Of a stretch of 64,000 nucleotides of DNA, positions 23,656 through 32,770 are shown piece after piece (the first letter of the stretch is position 1; each line of letters opens with the position of its first letter). Below the pieces are notes generated by a model, which was not told the origin of the DNA, did not search any database, and saw only the letters and a list, made by a program, of their open reading frames with translations. This DNA comes from Gammaproteobacteria bacterium (GTDB lineage Bacteria > Pseudomonadota > Gammaproteobacteria > Magnimaribacterales > AG-339-G14): contig QOPF01000005.1 in assembly GCA_003331625.1 (NCBI GenBank), positions 28,113 through 92,112 on the forward strand. Reading direction: 5' to 3'. Both the position numbers and the translations under genes were made by a program.

Positions 23656-24210
23656 TCAATTCATAATTATTAGATTTAATTCTACATTGTAGTTAAATAA
23701 ATTTTTATCTAACTCATTATTTAAATCTATATTGTAAAAATTTATTTCTGTAAAAGTTTCAAATTGATCTGTGTAAGAGATTTTCTTTAATTCACCCTGC
23801 TTTTCTTCAAGCTTTAAGTTTTTTATGGAATTTGAATTGGATGCTTCGGTCATTACCTTACAAATTTCCTTTTTTGATTCCAAAAAAATGAAAGCTGGAA
23901 CTTGAGATTTAATATTTTCTGTTTTATATCTTATTGTTTCCCCTAATTCAAAATCCGATCTGTATGTGTATTCATTTCTCACGATCAACTCTGATTTGTA
24001 AGGTTCAAAGGTTTCGATTTTAAAATTTAAAGGCCTATCAATATATACTTTTCCTCTTACAATCTCTTTATCTAGTTCAACAAAAATCTGTTCGTATTCG
24101 AAAGATGCTGTTTTTACTGCATCATCAAATAAATTTATCTTTTCCAGTAAGGGGCAGGTAAATATTGAGGATGATAAAAATAGTAAAAAAAACTTATTCT
24201 GCATTGGCAT
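23656..24210 (-). CDS. lolA: Outer-membrane lipoprotein carrier LolA (divergent)
   Basis: 184 residues; the second methionine (24204) may be the true start. A hydrophobic N-terminus (QNKFFLLFLSSSIFTC) is a signal peptide. The mature part follows LolA: a strand-rich body with GKVYIDRPLNFKIETFEPYKSELIVR (split here), the FKWxxxxP-like segment being the best match. Identity is low, but position between ftsK and serS is exactly the conserved place of lolA and LolC/D are encoded elsewhere in the window. It overlaps the ftsK end by up to 17 bases. It would ferry lipoproteins through the periplasm to LolB. Confidence 0.78.
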   Translation of the reverse strand: MPMQNKFFLLFLSSSIFTCPLLEKINLFDDAVKTASFEYEQIFVELDKEIVRGKVYIDRPLNFKIETFEPYKSELIVRNEYTYRSDFELGETIRYKTENIKSQVPAFIFLESKKEICKVMTEASNSNSIKNLKLEEKQGELKKISYTDQFETFTEINFYNIDLNNELDKNLFNYNVELNLIIMN

Positions 24211-26545
24211 TTGGCGCTAAGACTTCTCTATTTCCATTTGAATTCATTTCGCTTACCAAACCAGCAGCTTCCATAGCCTCTATTAATCTTGCCGCTCTGT
24301 TATATCCAATTCTAAATTTTCTTTGTACAGCTGAAATTGATGCCCTTCTAGTTTCTAAAACAAAAGAAACAGCTTGATCATAAAATTCGTCTTTTTCCGA
24401 GTCGCTTTCTCCTGAACCTGAATCAGCTACCTCAGGCGCCTTAGTAACTTCTTCTAAATAGTTAACATCTTCTTTATTCTTCCAGTCTTCAACCACGCGA
24501 AGAATTTCTTCTTCTCCAACAAATGCTCCATGAACACGCATTGGTATGGATGTTCCCGAACCAACGTAAAGCATGTCTCCTTTTCCTAATAATTGTTCTG
24601 CGCCTACTTGATCTAAAACAACTCTTGAATCCATAGATGATGCTACGTTAAATGCCATTCTTGCAGATATATTTGCTTTGATAAGCCCCGTTATAACGTC
24701 TACCGAAGGTCTTTGTGTAGCAAGAAGCATATGAATGCCTGCTGCTCTTGCTTTCTGAGCAAGCCTGGCAATCAAGTGTTCCACTTTTTTTCCTACAACC
24801 ATCATAAGATCTGCTAATTCATCTACCCCGATCACAATTAGCGGAAGCTCTTCTAAAAGAGGAATTTCTGATTCAATGATTTCTTCTCCTTCTTTAGGCT
24901 TCCATAATGGATCTTTTAGTGGAGAGCCAGATTTTTTTGCTTGCTCCACCTTAGTATTGAAACCATTGAGATTTCTAACGGACATGGCTGCCATTAATTT
25001 ATATCTGCGTTCCATTTCATTCACACACCATCTCAAACCATGAGCTGCCTCAGACATATCTGTTATTACAGGCGTGAGTAAATGAGGGAGGTCTTCATAA
25101 ACCGATAATTCAAGCATTTTTGGATCTATTAGAACAAGTTTCACTTCTCTTGGAGTTGCTTTATAAAGAATACTCATCAACATTGAATTGAGTGCAACGG
25201 ATTTACCAGAACCAGTTGTTCCGGCTATTAATAAATGTGGAAGACTTGCAAGATCTTCAAGGATTGGTTTTCCTTCAATGTCTTTACCATAAGCAAGAGT
25301 AATTGGACTCTTTGACTCTTCAAAAACCTTAGATGCAATCACTTCACCAAGAAATACATCTTCTCTATCAGCGTTAGGAATCTCAATTCCAATTGTTTCT
25401 CTGCCTTGAATTACCTCTACAATCCTTAAGCTTCCTACCCCCAAAGACCTAGCCAGATCTTTATTTAAACTAGAAACTTGAGAAACTTTTATTCCCTTAG
25501 GTAATTCTACTTCAAATCTAGTGACTACTGGTCCTCTCATAGTTTCTTTTACAATTGCATATTCATTTTCCGGGCCAGTAATTTTAAATTCAGCAAGTTT
25601 TGTAATTAGAGCATTTTTTAAAATATCTAATTCATAGGCTTGTTGAGAGGTAAATTCTTTTGATTCAGAGACTTTTTCTTTCAAGAGTGAAATTTTTGGC
25701 ATTTCTCCAGGTAAAGATTTTTCAAACAATTCTTTTTGTTTTTCTTTGTGAACTTTTTTTCCTTGAGGAATTTCCTTTTTAACTTCTTTTACAGACGGCT
25801 TTGGCATTTCTTCCATCTTTTTTGTATGTTCATCTAGAAAAGATTGTCTATTCCTTTTATCAACTCTTTCCTTGTTTTTATTTTTTAAAAAACTAAATCC
25901 ATCTTTAAAGTACTTTGATAACAGGTAAGAAAAATTAATAAAAGAGTCTTGTAAATTGGATACTAAAAGTTTCCAGGAAAGATTGCTTGCAAGGGTAAAA
26001 CTAATTAAGAGAAAGAATACCGAAACAATTGTAGACCCAGTAACGCTTAAATAAGGTATCAGTGAATTCTTTATATTTAATCCAATATATCCTGCTGAAG
26101 AGCTCGGGAAAAATTCCTTATAAGGATCTAAGTGTATTGAAATTAAAGTTGCAATTGAGAAAATAGAAAGAAAAAAGCCTAAAGCTGAAGAAACTATTTT
26201 TTTTAAATTAATGCGTGCATCGCCAGATCTTTCTGTGAATAAATATTTAATTGGTATCAAAAATGTTGGAATGATTAAAACCCAAGCAGTTAAGCCAAAA
26301 ATTAAATAACTAAAGTAAGATAAATATGCTCCAATTAAGCCGATACTATTATTGAGATTTTTTGAGTTATCTAAAAAATTTTTTTCATCTAAAGGATTAT
26401 AAGTCCACAAAGAAATTACTAAAATGATACCAATTAAAATTAAAATTAAAACGAATATATCTGAAACCAGTCTTTTGGCGGCAGACGAAATGCTCAAAGA
26501 ATTAATGAGTTTGGATATTGAAGAAGATACTCGTTTGTCTGACAC
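24194..26545 (-). CDS. ftsK: DNA translocase FtsK
   Basis: 783 residues from a GTG start at 26545. N-terminal membrane domain with about four to five segments (29-190), a short charged linker (about 220-300; much shorter than E. coli's), then the motor: Walker A GTTGSGKS (442-449), Walker B LPLIVIGVDELADLM, and a C-terminal winged-helix gamma domain (SAVQRKFRIGYNRAARLIEAME). It pumps chromosome termini at the septum and directs dimer resolution. Divergent from trxB across only 39 bases. Confidence 0.96.
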   Translation of the reverse strand: MSDKRVSSSISKLINSLSISSAAKRLVSDIFVLILILIGIILVISLWTYNPLDEKNFLDNSKNLNNSIGLIGAYLSYFSYLIFGLTAWVLIIPTFLIPIKYLFTERSGDARINLKKIVSSALGFFLSIFSIATLISIHLDPYKEFFPSSSAGYIGLNIKNSLIPYLSVTGSTIVSVFFLLISFTLASNLSWKLLVSNLQDSFINFSYLLSKYFKDGFSFLKNKNKERVDKRNRQSFLDEHTKKMEEMPKPSVKEVKKEIPQGKKVHKEKQKELFEKSLPGEMPKISLLKEKVSESKEFTSQQAYELDILKNALITKLAEFKITGPENEYAIVKETMRGPVVTRFEVELPKGIKVSQVSSLNKDLARSLGVGSLRIVEVIQGRETIGIEIPNADREDVFLGEVIASKVFEESKSPITLAYGKDIEGKPILEDLASLPHLLIAGTTGSGKSVALNSMLMSILYKATPREVKLVLIDPKMLELSVYEDLPHLLTPVITDMSEAAHGLRWCVNEMERRYKLMAAMSVRNLNGFNTKVEQAKKSGSPLKDPLWKPKEGEEIIESEIPLLEELPLIVIGVDELADLMMVVGKKVEHLIARLAQKARAAGIHMLLATQRPSVDVITGLIKANISARMAFNVASSMDSRVVLDQVGAEQLLGKGDMLYVGSGTSIPMRVHGAFVGEEEILRVVEDWKNKEDVNYLEEVTKAPEVADSGSGESDSEKDEFYDQAVSFVLETRRASISAVQRKFRIGYNRAARLIEAMEAAGLVSEMNSNGNREVLAPNANAE

Positions 26546-26555
26546 GTTATCTTTG

Positions 26556-27514
<959 letters not shown>

Positions 27515-27560
27515 AACTTACAAATATTAATTATTTTTACTTCTTAAAAAGAATAAAAAA

Positions 27561-28289
27561 GTGAGAAACTTTAAACTAAAAAAATCAAAAAATATTACCT
27601 ACGTTTCTTTCAATAGAAACAAGGCAATGAATGCTCTTAATTCAGATACGCTTAAAGAGCTAATAGATATCAACAATAAAATAAAAAAAGACTTTAAAAC
27701 TAAAGTAGTAGTCTACCAGGCAAATGGAGATAACTTTTCAGCTGGTGCAGATATAAAAGAAAAAATAAAAAAATCATCTGATATAGAAATATGGAAAACT
27801 AATTTAGGAAAAGAGGTAATTGAATCAATTTTAAAAATTGATCAGATAACAATCGCTTCAATCAAAGGTTATTGTTTAGGAGGAGCTGCATGCATTGCTA
27901 CAGCATGTGATTTTAGAATTGCTTCAAGAAATACCTTAATTGGTTATCCTGAAATAAATCTTGGGATGAATCTAAATTGGTTTGGCCTACCTTTAATTTT
28001 AAGATTGATAGGACCTTCAAAAACAAAAAAGATGGTTATTAGTGGAGACTTAGAAAATGCTGAGACACTATTAGAGTGGGGCCTGATAGATCAGATATGT
28101 GAACTTGAGAATCTTGAAAAGATTACAACTAAAATGGCAATAAAATATAGTCTAAAAAAACCTATTCCTGCACAAATGATTAAAAAGAGTATAAATATAT
28201 TGTGCTATCAAAATGACCAATCAGTAATGCATATGGATTATGATCAATTTCTTTTGTCTAGAGAATTTTTAAAAAAAGAAAAAAATTAA
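27561..28289 (+). CDS. Enoyl-CoA hydratase/isomerase family protein (crotonase)
   Basis: 242 residues from a GTG start at 27561. The oxyanion-hole motif FSAGADIKEK is at 59-68, and IKGYCLGGAACIATACDFRIA (in parts) marks the second half. The position of the first hydratase glutamate is Cys111, while the second (Glu131 in YPEINLG) is kept; one-glutamate crotonases are usually isomerases such as enoyl-CoA delta-isomerase. The usual GG after the PExxLG motif is replaced by NWFG. An isomerase or other non-hydratase role is inferred. Convergent with the nitronate monooxygenase gene, overlapping by 4 bases. Confidence 0.85.
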   Translation: MRNFKLKKSKNITYVSFNRNKAMNALNSDTLKELIDINNKIKKDFKTKVVVYQANGDNFSAGADIKEKIKKSSDIEIWKTNLGKEVIESILKIDQITIASIKGYCLGGAACIATACDFRIASRNTLIGYPEINLGMNLNWFGLPLILRLIGPSKTKKMVISGDLENAETLLEWGLIDQICELENLEKITTKMAIKYSLKKPIPAQMIKKSINILCYQNDQSVMHMDYDQFLLSREFLKKEKN

Positions 28290-29260
28290 CTAATTTTATC
28301 TAATCTTTCTTTGGAAGATTTGTACTCTGAATAAAGCTTATCAACAGTTTCTTTTACCGATGATATTTCTTTAATTGATCCAATGCCTTGACCAGAGCCC
28401 CAGATGTCTTTCCAAGCCTTCTTAGAATTATCGCCTGATAATCCTGAGCTACCAAAATTCATATCATTTTTGTCGGCATGCGGTAGGTTTTTAGGATCAA
28501 GCCCTGCATTTTCAACACTAGGAGTTAAGTAATTTCCATTTACACCTGTAAAAGTTGAACTATACATAATATCTTTTGCTTCACTATCAACTAACATTTG
28601 CTTATATCCTGGAGAAGCGTTTGCTTCTTTAGTAGCAATGAATCTTGTTCCTATATAAGCATAATCAGCTCCTAATGCTTGTGCAGATAAAACTGAAGAT
28701 CCTTCGGAAATGCTTCCTGACAAAGCAATAGGCCCATCAAAAAATTCTCTAACTTCGTTGACTAAGGCGAAAGGACTTAGTGTGCCTGCGTGACCACCTG
28801 CACCAGCACAAACTAAAATTAAACCATCTGCGCCCTCTTCAACCGCTTTTTTTGCATGTCTAACATTTATCACATCATGCATTACAACTCCGCCATAACT
28901 ATGAATGGCGTCAACAACAAATTTAGGTGCTCGCAGGCTAGTAATTACCATAGGAACTTTGTGCTTAACGCAAATTTCAACATCATGCTCGAGTCTGTCA
29001 TTTGAACTATGACAAATTTGATTTACTGCAAAAGGAGATACTATTTCATCAGGATTTTCTTGCTTGTATTTGTCTAGTTCAGAAGAAATTTTGATTATCC
29101 ATTTCTCTAATTCCTCAGCAGGCCTTGCATTTAATGCAGGAAATGAACCTATTACGCCTGCCTTACATTGAGCAATGACCAACTCAGGATATGAAATTAT
29201 AAATAAAGGGGCAGCTAATACTGGTAAACGTGTATTTTGAAATAGTTCAGATACTTTCAT
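28286..29260 (-). CDS. Nitronate monooxygenase / 2-nitropropane dioxygenase family
   Basis: 324 residues from the ATG at 29260. A flavin-dependent TIM-barrel: LPVLAAPLFIISYPELV at the start, GADGLILVCAGAGGHAG as the FMN/substrate loop with the conserved HAG, and ALGADYAYIGTRFIAT as the phosphate-binding end. The family oxidises alkyl nitronates or, in related members, reduces enoyl substrates. Its ATG overlaps the stop of a 41-residue membrane protein as TAATG, so it is coupled to that gene and to acuI. A TTG six codons upstream is rejected in favour of this coupling. Confidence 0.87.
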   Translation of the reverse strand: MKVSELFQNTRLPVLAAPLFIISYPELVIAQCKAGVIGSFPALNARPAEELEKWIIKISSELDKYKQENPDEIVSPFAVNQICHSSNDRLEHDVEICVKHKVPMVITSLRAPKFVVDAIHSYGGVVMHDVINVRHAKKAVEEGADGLILVCAGAGGHAGTLSPFALVNEVREFFDGPIALSGSISEGSSVLSAQALGADYAYIGTRFIATKEANASPGYKQMLVDSEAKDIMYSSTFTGVNGNYLTPSVENAGLDPKNLPHADKNDMNFGSSGLSGDNSKKAWKDIWGSGQGIGSIKEISSVKETVDKLYSEYKSSKERLDKIS

Positions 29261-29385
29261 TATTGTGTAGCAACCCAAAAGACTATGATCCCTGTTATAG
29301 CAAGAATTACAATTACTGCTATCAAAGAATCTAGCTTGCTATCTTCTGTAGCGATTTTTTCATTAAAATTATTTTCTTCAGTCAT
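29260..29385 (-). CDS. 41-residue single-pass membrane protein
   Basis: An open frame of 41 codons begins inside the end of acuI (8-base overlap) and its stop TAA overlaps the ATG of the next gene. The product has an acidic polar N-terminus (MTEENNFNEKIATEDSKLDS) and one membrane segment (LIAVIVILAITGIIVFWVA). Length, coupling on both sides and a good membrane helix support a real gene. No family recognised; it might anchor or regulate one of its soluble enzyme neighbours. Confidence 0.6.
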   Translation of the reverse strand: MTEENNFNEKIATEDSKLDSLIAVIVILAITGIIVFWVATQ

Positions 29386-30364
29386 AAACTACTCTCACTC
29401 TTCCAATTTGCTTACCTTCTAAAATCTTTTCAATTTCAACTGGTAGTTCATCCAGAGAAATGTCTTTTATATTGTCGTTAATATTTTCTAATTTCCAAGA
29501 TGAAGATAAATTATTCCAAACTTCTTCTTTAACTTCGATTAAAGATTCAGCTGAATCTACCCCAAAGAGTGATAAACCCCTTAAAATGAAAGGAAAGATG
29601 CTAGTATTTAGAGATAAACCGCTTACCATACCACAACAAGCTATTGAGGCTCTTTGGGTAGTGGAACACATTAAATTAGAAAGAATTTTTCCACCTACAG
29701 CATCTATTCCTCCAGCATAAATTGTTTTTTGAAGAGGAGAAATTAAATCAATGTCTAATTCATTTCTATCGATTACTCGGTCAGCTCCTAATTTTTTTAA
29801 AAGATTTTCTTGATCTTTCTTGCCAGTAATAGCAGTAACTTTAAAACCTAATTTTTTAAATAGCATCAAACTTATAATTCCTACTCCTCCGGTAACACCT
29901 GTTACAAAAACTTCGCCATCAGATGGGTTTAAATCATTATTTAAAAGTTTCCTCAAGCAAAGTCCTGCTGTTAACCCTGCAGTACCAAAAGCCATAGAGT
30001 CTGATAAAGATAAGTTAGAAGGTTTTTTAACAATCCAGTTTTCAGGAATCCTTATGTATTCACCAAAACCTCCAAAAGTGTTCATTCCCATGTCATATCC
30101 GGTAACTATGACTTCTTCTCCAACATCAAATTTCGAACTTGATGTTTCCTCAATGATGCCAGCTGCATCAATACCTGGTGTATGAGGATAAGATCGAGTT
30201 ACACCTTTGTTTCCTGATGCCGATAAAGCATCCTTATAATTTAGTGATGAATACTTAACCTTTATCAAGGTATCATTATTAGGAAGAATAGATAAATCCT
30301 GTTCAATAACCTCATTAATAAATGACTTATCTTTTTCAGAAGTTACTAAAGATTTATATTTCAT
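29378..30364 (-). CDS. acuI: Acrylyl-CoA reductase AcuI / YhdH-type quinone oxidoreductase
   Basis: 328 residues of the zinc-independent MDR superfamily. SSLNYKDALSASGNKG, HTPGIDAAGIIEE, GFGEYIRIPENW and the NADP-binding VTGVTGGVGIISLMLF are close to YhdH/AcuI. AcuI reduces toxic acryloyl-CoA to propionyl-CoA, a need in bacteria that meet DMSP-derived acrylate; that use is inferred from family and likely marine setting. First gene of an acuI - small membrane protein - nitronate monooxygenase unit. Confidence 0.88.
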   Translation of the reverse strand: MKYKSLVTSEKDKSFINEVIEQDLSILPNNDTLIKVKYSSLNYKDALSASGNKGVTRSYPHTPGIDAAGIIEETSSSKFDVGEEVIVTGYDMGMNTFGGFGEYIRIPENWIVKKPSNLSLSDSMAFGTAGLTAGLCLRKLLNNDLNPSDGEVFVTGVTGGVGIISLMLFKKLGFKVTAITGKKDQENLLKKLGADRVIDRNELDIDLISPLQKTIYAGGIDAVGGKILSNLMCSTTQRASIACCGMVSGLSLNTSIFPFILRGLSLFGVDSAESLIEVKEEVWNNLSSSWKLENINDNIKDISLDELPVEIEKILEGKQIGRVRVVYD

Positions 30365-30567
30365 GAGTTATTGGAACCGTTATTAAAACATACCACATTA
30401 GTTAACAAAAGTTATGCACTAAAAAAATTCAGCATAATTAAAATTTTTTATTAAAAAGCACTGAAATGAAACAAAAAATGTATTTTTTATCATTTAGAGC
30501 TAAAAATTTATTCATATACTTAAAGATATAATTATTTTTTTTTAGATTAACCAAACAAGGAGTATTC

Positions 30568-31200
30568 ATGAATTTATTTAAAAAAATTATTTTTGTCTCA
30601 TTCTTTTCTTTAAGTAGCTTTAGTTTCGCTGAAACTTCCCTTTCTGGGAATGTAGCTTTAACTACTGATTACATTTGGAGAGGTATGACGCAAAATGCAG
30701 GAGATCCATCCGTTAGTGGCGGTTTCGACTTAGAACATGATAGCGGTTTTTACTTAGGAACATGGGCGGCCAATGTCATGTCAGATGACGGAGCTGGAAA
30801 TACAGGTTCTTTAGAATTAGATGGTTATTTTGGTTTTAGCGGATCTTTCAATGATGATGCTGGGTATGACGTAGGGTTTATTGCTTATACTTATCCATCA
30901 GTTGATGCATGGGATTTTGAAGAATTATATGTATCTTTTGATTTCTTTGGAGTATATGTCATGTATGCAGCAGGAATAGATGATGCAAATGACTATACAG
31001 AAATTGGCTATGGTGTTGATGCTGGTCCAGGGAGTTTTTCTATCTCCTATGGCGACTATGAAAACATGGGTACGAACGTTCTTGTGGGCTATGACTGGTC
31101 TGTAGGAGATTTTACTCTAGGTTTTTATTACTCAGACTTTAGTCATGATACGACTGCATCAAGTGATGAAGATGGAGCTTATTTCACTATAAGTTACTAA
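30568..31200 (+). CDS. TorF/Gcw_chp family putative outer-membrane protein, copy 1
   Basis: 210 residues with a signal peptide (to FSFA, about residue 21). DYIWRGMTQNAGDP, GFYLGTWAANV, a beta-rich body and GPGSFSISYGDY, ending in an aromatic residue (ISY), are the marks of the Gcw_chp/TorF family of small beta-barrels. Function is not established; a porin role is assumed. GGAG lies 7 bases before the ATG and a TATAAT is at 30527-30532. It is the first of three tandem copies and ends at two hairpins. Confidence 0.88.
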   Translation: MNLFKKIIFVSFFSLSSFSFAETSLSGNVALTTDYIWRGMTQNAGDPSVSGGFDLEHDSGFYLGTWAANVMSDDGAGNTGSLELDGYFGFSGSFNDDAGYDVGFIAYTYPSVDAWDFEELYVSFDFFGVYVMYAAGIDDANDYTEIGYGVDAGPGSFSISYGDYENMGTNVLVGYDWSVGDFTLGFYYSDFSHDTTASSDEDGAYFTISY

Positions 31201-31207
31201 TTAAAAT

Positions 31208-31230
31208 CCTCCCAGTTGCTTACTGGGAGG
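31208..31230 (+). terminator. Hairpin after TorF copy 1
   Basis: CCTCCCAG-TTGCTTA-CTGGGAGG, 8-bp stem 7 bases after the stop, without a T-run. Probably a 3'-end stabiliser or processing site preceding the true terminator at 31289. Confidence 0.55.
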
Positions 31231-31288
31231 TCCCAATAAAAATAAACTGTATAAGTTTTATTCCCCTTTCTTAAAATTATATAGTTTA

Positions 31289-31338
31289 CAAACCCCTTAA
31301 AATCTGTTGTGTTTTAGGGGGTTTGTTTGTTTTTTTTT
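31289..31338 (+). terminator. Strong Rho-independent terminator after TorF copy 1
   Basis: CAAACCCCTTAAAA pairs with TTTTAGGGGGTTTG (one G-U pair) around a 9-base loop, then a T-rich run to 31338. Being 90 bases after the stop, it leaves a long 3' untranslated region that could be processed to a small RNA. Confidence 0.85.
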
Positions 31339-31444
31339 ATTGTTTATGTAAAAAGAAAAAAAAAATACCAAAAAAATCCTTTATTGAGTGTTTTATTTAA
31401 GGTTAAATGCGCATATCTTTTATAAATTTATAAACGGAGATGAT

Positions 31445-32068
31445 ATGAAAAGTATAAAAATTGCTTTAACAAGCATGTTTTTAATTTTAAGTTCTTATGC
31501 ATCTGCTACAGAAATTTCAGGTAATGTAGGCTTAAGTAGTGACTACATCTGGCGTGGAATGACGCAGACAAATGGAGACGTAGCTATCAGTGGTGGATTT
31601 GATTTATCTACTGATAACGGTTTTTACTTGGGAACATGGGCTTCTAATGCCAGTGCTGGTACAGCTTCTATGGAATTAGATGTTTATTTAGGTTTTTCAG
31701 GTGAAATGGCTGAAAACATGACCTACGATGTAGGTTATATTTCTGTTATTTACCCAGGAAATGATGCGGCTGATTTTGAGGAAGCTTATGTAGGTTTTAA
31801 TATCTATGGATTAAGCATTCTATATTCTGATGGTCAAAACAATGGGCCATCTTATAGTGAAGTCGGTTATTCAGTTGATGCTGGACCCGGATCTTTCAAT
31901 ATCTCATATGGTGAATATGAAGATGCTGGAGACAACACTCTTGTAGGTTATGACTGGAATATTGGTGACTTTGGTCTTGGTTTTTATTACTATGACTTTG
32001 AAGCTGATGCAGCTGGTTCAATGACTGATGATGATGGTGCTTACGTTTCTTTAAGTAAGTCTTTTTAA
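31445..32068 (+). CDS. TorF/Gcw_chp family putative outer-membrane protein, copy 2
   Basis: 207 residues from the ATG at 31445, with GGAG at 31436-31439 before it; a longer GTG frame from 31388 adds a non-signal N-terminus and is rejected. Signal peptide ends at about SYASA. DYIWRGMTQTNGD, GFYLGTWASN and the final SLSKSF (aromatic C-terminus) match copy 1 closely, so the genes are recent duplicates. Own terminator at 32091. Confidence 0.88.
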   Translation: MKSIKIALTSMFLILSSYASATEISGNVGLSSDYIWRGMTQTNGDVAISGGFDLSTDNGFYLGTWASNASAGTASMELDVYLGFSGEMAENMTYDVGYISVIYPGNDAADFEEAYVGFNIYGLSILYSDGQNNGPSYSEVGYSVDAGPGSFNISYGEYEDAGDNTLVGYDWNIGDFGLGFYYYDFEADAAGSMTDDDGAYVSLSKSF

Positions 32069-32090
32069 GTACTTAATTTAAGTTAAAATT

Positions 32091-32119
32091 AAAGCCTCTC
32101 TTCATGAGAGGCTTTTTTT
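32091..32119 (+). terminator. Rho-independent terminator between TorF copies 2 and 3
   Basis: AAAGCCTCTC-TTCAT-GAGAGGCTTT, 10-bp stem, then T's up to 32119. The start codon of copy 3 begins at the next base. Confidence 0.88.
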
Positions 32120-32770
32120 ATGGTATTTTTTAAATTAATAAAAATTTTTCTTTTTTTAATTCCTATTAATCTTTTATCACAAGGTGAAATAGAATTGTCT
32201 CTTAATAGTGATTCTATATGGAGAGGCATAACTCAAAATAATGGAAATGCTTCAATCGGAGCAGAGTTGAATTTTAATTTAAATAATGGTTTTTATTCAG
32301 GATTTTGGATAGAAAACTGTTGTTCAGAAACCAAATCCTATCCAAATAAAGAAATTGGATATAAAACTGGTTATATAAAAAACTTAAAAAAAAATTTTGA
32401 TATCTCTATTGAATATTTAGGAACAAATTATCCAAATTCAAAAAAAGATAATTTTGATGAGATTAAACTTGATTTTTTCTTTTATGATTTCTTGATTTCC
32501 TATTCTACAGGCCTTGATGGTTTTCCTGACTATTATGAAATATCTTATGAATATGAATTCCTTGATAGTTTTTTTAATATTTCTTATGGAGACTTTAAGC
32601 CTTATAAAAAAAATCCTAATTCAAACGGTTCTAATTTTAATATTGGTGTTTTAACAAATGCGAATGATTTTTCTTTTGAGGTTTCTTATTTTTACTTTAA
32701 TTCAAATATGAATAGCAACTTAGATAACGATGGTATTATTTTTTCAATTGCTAAGAAAACATTTTTTTAA
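32120..32770 (+). CDS. TorF/Gcw_chp family protein, divergent copy 3
   Basis: 216 residues, signal peptide to about residue 20 (LLSQG). SIWRGITQNNGNAS and GFYSGFWIENC keep the family motif, but the rest has diverged strongly and is richer in N/K, ending KKTFF. The ATG directly follows the T-run of the copy 2 terminator, leaving no Shine-Dalgarno; it is read only if termination fails, or its start is elsewhere. Its 3' end overlaps the carboxyltransferase gene by 20 bases on the other strand. Confidence 0.72.
   Translation: MVFFKLIKIFLFLIPINLLSQGEIELSLNSDSIWRGITQNNGNASIGAELNFNLNNGFYSGFWIENCCSETKSYPNKEIGYKTGYIKNLKKNFDISIEYLGTNYPNSKKDNFDEIKLDFFFYDFLISYSTGLDGFPDYYEISYEYEFLDSFFNISYGDFKPYKKNPNSNGSNFNIGVLTNANDFSFEVSYFYFNSNMNSNLDNDGIIFSIAKKTFF

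Noticed and set aside
30365..30567. Short plus-strand frame of 17 codons before the first TorF gene
   Set aside because: Too short, no ribosome site, and lies in the probable promoter region.
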